10,845 nt of DNA, taken from the NCBI GenBank assembly GCA_039795715.1, contig JBDKLD010000055.1:1-10845 (forward strand), written 5' to 3'. Every line of letters begins with the position of its first letter. Position 1 is the first letter of the stretch. Positions 6,958 to 10,845 of this stretch are shown one piece after another. Both the position numbers and the translations under genes were made by a program. The notes below the pieces were generated by a model, which saw only the letters and a program-made list of their open reading frames with translations, was not told the DNA's origin and did no database searches. The DNA is from JAGOSA01 sp039795715 (lineage in GTDB: Bacteria; Patescibacteriota; Minisyncoccia; Phycocordibacterales; UBA9973).

Positions 6958-7570
6958 ATTTGTATGGTAACTTTTTTCGTAAATTCTTCAAATGGACATC
7001 GACCACGTTACTAAAGAGATCATGGAATCTATCCCAGACATGTTCCAGAATATCGTCGCGGGTAATCACAGCACCTTTGTTTCGCAAAAAATATTCCAAC
7101 AATCCATACTCACGAAGCGTGAGCTCTATAGGTTTTTCTTCAACAGTAACAGTTTGTGTTTTCGTATCTAGTGTCAATTCATCAAGAATGAGAATGTCGC
7201 TTTGGGTAATCTGTGGCCTACGAAGTAATGCGCGAATGCGTGCGATAAGTTCATCAAAAGCAAACGGTTTTACTAAGTAGTCATCAGCGCCACCATCAAG
7301 CCCGACTATTTTGTCGTCAACTTCGTCTTTGGCGGTGAGAAAAATAATTGGTGTTTTGAAACCTTGGAGACGTAGATTTCTACATACTGCAATGCCATCA
7401 CGCTTTGGCATCATGATATCTAGGATAATTAGGTCATAATTGCCGTATTTTGCTAGTTGTTCTCCTTGCTCACCATCAAAAGCAAAGTCAGCCGCGTATC
7501 CACGTTTTTGTAGTCCTTCTACGAGGCTTTTATTGAGTTTTGGTTCGTCTTCTACGACTAATATTTTCAT
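6908..7570 (-). CDS. OmpR/PhoB-family response regulator
   Basis: A 220-residue DNA-binding response regulator. The receiver domain (about 1-115) has the acidic pair Glu7-Asp8, the phosphoacceptor Asp51 in LIILDIMMP, Thr79 in FLTA and Lys101 in VKPF. The C-terminal winged-helix effector (about 125-220) shows the family's LTLREYGLLEYFLRNKGAVI (150-169) and VVDVHLKNLRKKL (189-201), ending in WGKGYKLV. I start it at the ATG at 7570 (MKILVVEDE), the usual beginning of this family. An in-frame ATG at 7582 would add four residues but sits within the predicted -10 box, so it would probably not be transcribed. It is the first gene of the regulator-kinase pair and divergent from the ABC-F gene. A direct repeat upstream suggests autoregulation. 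Confidence 0.94.
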   Translation of the reverse strand: MKILVVEDEPKLNKSLVEGLQKRGYAADFAFDGEQGEQLAKYGNYDLIILDIMMPKRDGIAVCRNLRLQGFKTPIIFLTAKDEVDDKIVGLDGGADDYLVKPFAFDELIARIRALLRRPQITQSDILILDELTLDTKTQTVTVEEKPIELTLREYGLLEYFLRNKGAVITRDDILEHVWDRFHDLFSNVVDVHLKNLRKKLPYKYARRIKTVWGKGYKLV

Positions 7571-7577
7571 ATGCTCT

Positions 7578-7610
7578 ATCATACTAAACCTTTATGAAGT
7601 AAATATGAAG
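7578..7610 (-). promoter_or_regulatory. Predicted response-regulator promoter with 11-bp tandem direct repeat
   Basis: On the - strand, the -10 box TATGAT (7583-7578) is preceded at 8 bp by two copies of a half-site; on the + strand these are TTATGAAG (7592-7599) and ATATGAAG (7603-7610), seven of eight identical with an 11-bp period. OmpR/PhoB-family regulators bind tandem half-sites with about this period, covering the -35 region, and no -35 hexamer is present here. The predicted transcript would start close to or at the ATG at 7570, making it leaderless or nearly so. Confidence 0.55.
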
Positions 7611-7630
7611 AGCATATTTTATGCTATACT
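7611..7630 (+). promoter_or_regulatory. Predicted extended -10 promoter of the ABC-F gene, overlapping a short palindrome
   Basis: TGCTATACT (7622-7630) is an extended -10 element, TG-N followed by TATACT with five of six consensus bases. No -35 hexamer is seen at 16-18 bp spacing, as is common with extended -10 promoters. The distal half of the regulator-type repeat (7603-7610) occupies the -35 position of this promoter. AGCATA-TTT-TATGCT (7611-7625) is a perfect 6-bp-arm palindrome overlapping the -10 and could be an operator. The leader would be about 24 bases and has no Shine-Dalgarno sequence. Confidence 0.5.
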
Positions 7631-7660
7631 CAGGCTCTTACGCGTCAAAATAGCCAATTT

Positions 7661-9133
7661 ATGTCAAAAGCCGATACAATAGTTAGATTTGAGAAAGTCT
7701 CATTTGAATATGGAGTCAATCACCCAATCCTCAGCGAGGTGAGCTTTTCTATTCGTCGTAATGCCAAACTCACACTCATGGGTCAAAATGGAGCAGGGAA
7801 GAGTACTATCTTTGGACTTATGAGAGGGGTACTGCAACCAGAAGAGGGGATGCTCCATATTATGAAAGGTTTAAGCATCGCAACTGCCAGACAGGTTATT
7901 CCTCGTGACGAACTTGATTTATCGGTGCGTGAGTTTTTTGAAAAATGTTTTGATAAAAAAATATACGATATAGATCCACGCATTGATGCTATTCTCGAAG
8001 TTGTGCATTTGAAAGGTCATGAAAAAGTTCATGACAAAAAAATAAAGAGCTTTTCTGGTGGTCAGCAAGCGTGTTTGCTTTTGGCGTCAGCGCTCATCCA
8101 AGACCCCGACCTGCTTCTCCTTGATGAGCCGACAAACAATTTGGATAAAGCGGGGATTGCCCATCTAACAGAATTTCTCCAAAAGTATAAGAAGACGGTT
8201 ATAGTTATTTCTCACGATGCTGAATTTTTGAATTCATTTACGGAAGGCGTGCTCTATCTAGATATTCATACAAAAAAAGTCGAGCAATATGTCGGCAACT
8301 ACAAAGACTTGCTTGCTGAGATAACTGCGCGTGTAGAGCGCGAAAACATGCTCAACGCCCGTCTTCAGAAACAGATTCTGGAAAAAAAAGAGCAAGCTAA
8401 CAAGTTTGCTTACAAAGGTGGCCAAATGCGTCTCGTTGCCAAGCGCATGCGCGAGAAAGCAGAAGAGCTCGAAGAAGATCTTGTTGATGTGCGTAAAGAA
8501 GATAAAACTATTCGTCAATTCGTCATTCCTACTCAAACAGACACCATCGGCGAGATAATTTCTATTTCATCTTTCGGTGTCATGAAGAATGGTAAAGTCG
8601 TCAATCGTAAAGCCAATATTTCTCTCAAAAAGAAAATGCACCTTCTGCTCAAAGGTCCAAATGGTATTGGCAAAAGCACTTTGCTTGAAAAAATCGCTCA
8701 CAATGATGCCGACGGTACACTCATAGCGCCAAATGTTCGAGTTGGTTACTATCGCCAAGACTTTTCCACTTTAGATTTCAACGACTCCGTCTATGAATCT
8801 TTGGTCAAAGGTATCGAGTCAAGCGGGGAGCGCGTAGATGACCACAAGCTTCGTTCAACCGCAGCTAGTTTCCTTATAACGGGTGATGTTATCAATAAGA
8901 AGATTGGTAGCTTGTCTGAAGGACAAAAAGGTCTCGTGGCTTTTGCTCAACTAGTTTTGCAGAAACCTGGTCTACTTATTTTGGACGAACCAACAAACCA
9001 TATTAACTTCCGCCATTTGCCAGTTATTGCTAAAGCGCTCGATATGTTTGAGGGCGCGATGATTTTAGTTTCTCACGTGCCAGAGTTCGTGGCTCAGATC
9101 AGAATTGATGAGGAGTTTGATTTGGAGAAATAA
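7661..9133 (+). CDS. ABC-F family ATPase (ribosome-associated type)
   Basis: A 490-residue protein with two ABC ATPase domains and no membrane segments, the layout of ABC-F proteins that act on ribosomes in translation or antibiotic protection. Domain 1: Walker A GQNGAGKST (41-49), signature FSGGQQ (131-136), Walker B LLLLDEPTNNLD (151-162) with Glu156, and switch His185. A charged helical linker follows (about 215-285). Domain 2: Walker A GPNGIGKST (332-340), signature LSEGQKG (418-424), Walker B LLILDEPTNHIN (438-449) with Glu443, and His472. Both catalytic glutamates are present. The second signature is LSEGQ instead of LSGGQ/LSGGE, and the D-loop reads HIN instead of HLD. Which ABC-F subgroup it belongs to, and whether it gives drug protection, cannot be decided by reading. 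It diverges from the two-component genes and converges on a methyltransferase. Confidence 0.9.
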   Translation: MSKADTIVRFEKVSFEYGVNHPILSEVSFSIRRNAKLTLMGQNGAGKSTIFGLMRGVLQPEEGMLHIMKGLSIATARQVIPRDELDLSVREFFEKCFDKKIYDIDPRIDAILEVVHLKGHEKVHDKKIKSFSGGQQACLLLASALIQDPDLLLLDEPTNNLDKAGIAHLTEFLQKYKKTVIVISHDAEFLNSFTEGVLYLDIHTKKVEQYVGNYKDLLAEITARVERENMLNARLQKQILEKKEQANKFAYKGGQMRLVAKRMREKAEELEEDLVDVRKEDKTIRQFVIPTQTDTIGEIISISSFGVMKNGKVVNRKANISLKKKMHLLLKGPNGIGKSTLLEKIAHNDADGTLIAPNVRVGYYRQDFSTLDFNDSVYESLVKGIESSGERVDDHKLRSTAASFLITGDVINKKIGSLSEGQKGLVAFAQLVLQKPGLLILDEPTNHINFRHLPVIAKALDMFEGAMILVSHVPEFVAQIRIDEEFDLEK

Positions 9134-9159
9134 AAAAAACCGGACCTGTGTCCGGCTTT
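9132..9159. terminator. Bidirectional terminator between the ABC-F and methyltransferase genes
   Basis: CCGGAC (9140-9145) and GTCCGG (9150-9155) form a perfect 6-bp GC-rich stem with the tetraloop CTGT. On the - strand eight T follow directly (the A-tract 9132-9139), a strong terminator for the methyltransferase. On the + strand only CTTTA follows, so ABC-F termination may be weaker. The A-tract begins within the ABC-F stop codon TAA (9131-9133). Confidence 0.85.
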
Positions 9160-9163
9160 AATG

Positions 9164-9856
9164 CTATTTTTTACGAATTACATACTTTTGATCTTTTAGA
9201 AGGGCGCTAGTAGTACTTTGTCTAAGACGTACACCTTCTGTTACTCCAACGGAAAGAATTTCAAAACCATTTTCCGCCATAGCGTACTCAATCGTTTTCT
9301 TTGAGTGAAAAAAGCATTCCACGTCATCAATTGGATTGAGTATTGGTTCGGTAGACGCCAACTCATGCACAATAGCATCAATATAGAGGTACCCACGTGG
9401 ACGTAATATCCTTGCAACTTCAGAAATAAGGTTATCAAGATACTTCATGTATAAAGTGGTTGCCATACAAAATGCAGCATTAGCGATAGATGATTCTACT
9501 GCTATTGGGTCATGTTCAAGATTTGAGATAATTGTTTTTAGCGAACATCCGAAATTATACTTCATGCGAAAGTCATGGAAAAGTTTTTCTGTAAAATCGA
9601 GCATGTCTCGTGACCCGTCTACTGCGATCACTTCTTTAGCTTTGAGTAAGCCGGCAAAAGTAAGTGTGAGTGCGCCAGGGCCACAACCTATGTCAACAAT
9701 CGTTTTGCATTTCGAGTTGGGCACAAAATCCTCAACTCCCAGTAATCGTAGGGTTTCTACAACAGATTCGGCTTCATCAAGCTTGCCATGTCTTAACATA
9801 CTACTCATCAATCCAATGCCAGCCAGAGGGCCGGAAAAATATGCTATCCCTTTCAT
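9164..9856 (-). CDS. Class I SAM-dependent methyltransferase, substrate unknown
   Basis: A 230-residue soluble protein with a Rossmann-type methyltransferase core. Motif I, the SAM-binding loop, is TIVDIGCGPGALTLTFAG (52-69). The acidic residue that binds the ribose is Asp80 in VIAVDGS, and LRPRGYLYIDA (151-161) is the usual strand 5 region after motif III. An N-terminal helical part (1-45) precedes the core. There is no NPPY/NLPY-type motif, so it is not an obvious N6-adenine or Erm-type RNA methyltransferase; small-molecule or other substrates remain open. It has its own promoter (9882-9910) and terminator, and converges on the ABC-F gene, so it is probably a single-gene unit. No Shine-Dalgarno sequence precedes its ATG. 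Confidence 0.85.
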   Translation of the reverse strand: MKGIAYFSGPLAGIGLMSSMLRHGKLDEAESVVETLRLLGVEDFVPNSKCKTIVDIGCGPGALTLTFAGLLKAKEVIAVDGSRDMLDFTEKLFHDFRMKYNFGCSLKTIISNLEHDPIAVESSIANAAFCMATTLYMKYLDNLISEVARILRPRGYLYIDAIVHELASTEPILNPIDDVECFFHSKKTIEYAMAENGFEILSVGVTEGVRLRQSTTSALLKDQKYVIRKK

Positions 9857-9881
9857 TCATATTCAGTTTTTAGTTTAATAT

Positions 9882-9910
9882 TTTATATCACGCATAATTA
9901 TATTGGTCAA
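9882..9910 (-). promoter_or_regulatory. Sigma-70-type promoter of the methyltransferase gene
   Basis: On the - strand TTGACC (9910-9905, five of six) is followed after exactly 17 bp by TATAAA (9887-9882, five of six). The predicted transcript has a short AT-rich leader of about 20 bases before the ATG at 9856. This is the best consensus promoter in the window. The -35 box ends about seven bases from the left edge of the insertion sequence. Confidence 0.7.
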
Positions 9911-9926
9911 TAGTCACGTATAGGTT

Positions 9927-9947
9927 CAATAGCTTCACACCACTTGC
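9927..9947 (+). repeat. Left inverted terminal repeat of the insertion sequence
   Basis: This 21-base stretch, with core CTTCACACCAC, matches the reverse complement of 10814-10834 at 19 of 21 positions. It lies 19 bases before the transposase start codon. Confidence 0.75.
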
Positions 9948-9964
9948 TGGAATATCATCCAGCA
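9945..9964 (+). promoter_or_regulatory. Hairpin directly before the transposase start codon
   Basis: TGCTGGA (9945-9951) and TCCAGCA (9958-9964) make a perfect 7-bp stem with loop ATATCA, ending one base before the ATG at 9966. In mRNA it would cover the initiation region, and it would form in read-through transcripts entering the element from the left. It overlaps the inner end of the left terminal repeat by three bases. Confidence 0.55.
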
Positions 9965-9965
9965 T

Positions 9966-10826
9966 ATGCCATACACATCAAACAAGAACATGCCGAAGAT
10001 ACGAAGAGAGGCAGTTCAACTTGTCCGGAAAGGTTGGAGTGCCAGAAAGGTCGGCAGGCACCTTGGGTTCAACCATGTGACCGTGATGACATGGGTGAGG
10101 GCTGCAACAATATATGGTGATCATCCGATACCAACAAGAAGTTCAAAGCCAGAATCACACCCAAAACAATTAGCTGAAAGTGTGGTGAACAAAATTGTGG
10201 CGAAGCGACTGGAACACAATCGATATGCCGAAGCAGTGCACCGAGAGCTTGCAAATGACGGCGTCAGTGTGTCACTGTCGTCAGTGAAGCGCACACTTGA
10301 ACGAAAGTATTTGGTTAAAAAGCGAAGTCCGTGGAAACGATACCATCCTCATCAAGACCGTCCATACCCCCTGAAGCAAGGTGATTTGGTGCAGATTGAT
10401 ACCATCCATCGTATGGTGAGTGAGAAGAAACGATTGTACGTGTACTCGCTCATTGATGTCTATGGCAGGGTGACATATGCCAAGGCGTACTCCAAGATGG
10501 GTGGCAAGGTCTCACTACGCTTTGTGAGAGAAGCAGAGAAGTATGTACCATTCGCATTCAGTATGCTCCAGAGTGACCATGGACCTGAGTTTGGAAAGTG
10601 GTTTGTGGAACAGATCAAAAAGAATCACCGGTATACCAGAATCGGCAAACCAAATGACAATGCACACATCGAACGGTTTAACAGAACACTCCAAGAAGAA
10701 TGCTTGGACAAAGTTCCGAATGATGTGAAAAAAATTAATTGCGCGCTCAAAAAGTATTTGAGATACTACAACTACGAAAGAGTTCATGGAGGGATTAATT
10801 ATCAAATTCCCATGCAGGTGGTGTGA
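9966..10826 (+). CDS. DDE transposase with rve integrase core (IS481-like)
   Basis: A 286-residue, apparently intact transposase. The N-terminal 13-45 region is a helix-turn-helix (VRKGWSARKVGRHLGF...VTVMTWV), and a second helical DNA-binding region spans about 70-115. The rve catalytic core begins near 135: Asp145 in DLVQIDTIHR, Asp204 in QSDHGPEFG and Glu236 in NDNAHIERFNRTLQEE form the DDE triad. The C-terminal YLRYYNYERVHGGINYQIP is the usual N-x-x-R-x-H end of these enzymes. ATG 9966 is chosen as the first start after the hairpin; ATG 9990 (residue 9) is also possible. The right terminal repeat overlaps the last codons (from 10814), so the gene fills the element. No frameshift is needed, unlike the IS3 family. 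Family assignment within rve transposases is by motif reading only. Confidence 0.9.
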   Translation: MPYTSNKNMPKIRREAVQLVRKGWSARKVGRHLGFNHVTVMTWVRAATIYGDHPIPTRSSKPESHPKQLAESVVNKIVAKRLEHNRYAEAVHRELANDGVSVSLSSVKRTLERKYLVKKRSPWKRYHPHQDRPYPLKQGDLVQIDTIHRMVSEKKRLYVYSLIDVYGRVTYAKAYSKMGGKVSLRFVREAEKYVPFAFSMLQSDHGPEFGKWFVEQIKKNHRYTRIGKPNDNAHIERFNRTLQEECLDKVPNDVKKINCALKKYLRYYNYERVHGGINYQIPMQVV

Positions 10827-10834
10827 AGGTATTG
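10814..10834 (-). repeat. Right inverted terminal repeat of the insertion sequence
   Basis: This is the reverse-complement partner of 9927-9947, with two mismatches. It overlaps the 3' end of the transposase gene, whose stop codon is at 10824-10826. Confidence 0.75.
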
Positions 10835-10845
10835 GTTAGAATACG

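Larger units (their letters stand above)
9917..10845 (+). mobile_element. Insertion sequence, rve/DDE transposase type (IS481-like), right end at window edge
   Basis: One transposase gene is bracketed by inverted repeats: 9927-9947 against 10814-10834 (19 of 21 identical). CGTAT (9917-9921) and ATACG (10841-10845) form a further outer inverted pair, offset by one base. The exact tips and a target duplication cannot be fixed because the right end coincides with the end of the window. The element lies just outside the methyltransferase promoter and has a more CAC/GTG-rich base composition than its neighbours. Confidence 0.75.

Noticed and set aside
7571..7582. Earlier ATG for the response regulator at 7582
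   Set aside because: It adds four residues (MIEH) before the typical MKILVVEDE start and overlaps the predicted -10 box TATGAT.
7661..9856. ABC-F plus methyltransferase as an antibiotic-resistance cassette
   Set aside because: The genes converge and are separated by a terminator, the methyltransferase lacks Erm-type motifs, and no other resistance context is visible.
9966..10826. IS3-type two-frame transposase
   Set aside because: One uninterrupted frame holds both the helix-turn-helix and DDE parts, and no slippery site or second frame is needed.

Overview
The window looks like a stretch of chromosome from a small-genome bacterium, most likely a member of the Candidate Phyla Radiation (Patescibacteria, Parcubacteria-like). 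This is an inference from three things: no start codon in the window has a recognisable Shine-Dalgarno sequence, the genes are very tightly packed with AT-rich leaders, and several proteins are plain or slightly deviant versions of conserved families (an ABC-F protein with an LSEGQ signature, a glutamyl-tRNA synthetase without the zinc-knuckle cysteines). TGA is used as a stop (mraY, transposase), so the genetic code is the normal bacterial one and not the TGA=Gly code of Gracilibacteria/Absconditabacteria.

Layout. Positions 1-5189 (+ strand) form one compact run: the 3' end of mraY, ftsW, murG, gltX and a coiled-coil M23 murein peptidase, with gaps of only 1, 23, 17 and 9 bases. Four of the five serve peptidoglycan: MraY makes lipid I, MurG converts it to lipid II, FtsW polymerises it at the septum, and the M23 enzyme cuts or remodels it. 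A bidirectional terminator (5213-5246) closes this run against a block on the - strand.

Positions 5260-7570 (- strand) hold, in transcription order, an OmpR/PhoB-type response regulator, a sensor histidine kinase overlapping it by 50 bases, and a small secreted protein with an LTxxQ-type motif and a His/Met/Asp-rich tail. The promoters of the regulator and of the secreted protein share a 19-bp bipartite direct repeat (16 of 19 identical, 11-bp period) placed 8-9 bp upstream of a good -10 box. That is the geometry of an OmpR/PhoB-family activator site, and it suggests a self-contained, autoregulated envelope-sensing module. This is the most interesting part of the window.

Positions 7661-9133 (+) encode an ABC-F ATPase, divergent from the two-component system and sharing its control region. 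A convergent class I SAM methyltransferase (9164-9856, -) follows, separated by a bidirectional hairpin terminator. The last 0.9 kb is an insertion sequence with an rve-type DDE transposase (9966-10826), near-perfect inverted terminal repeats and a hairpin placed directly before the transposase start codon; its right end reaches the edge of the window. There is no gene-free stretch longer than about 110 bases, and I saw no tRNA, rRNA or CRISPR.
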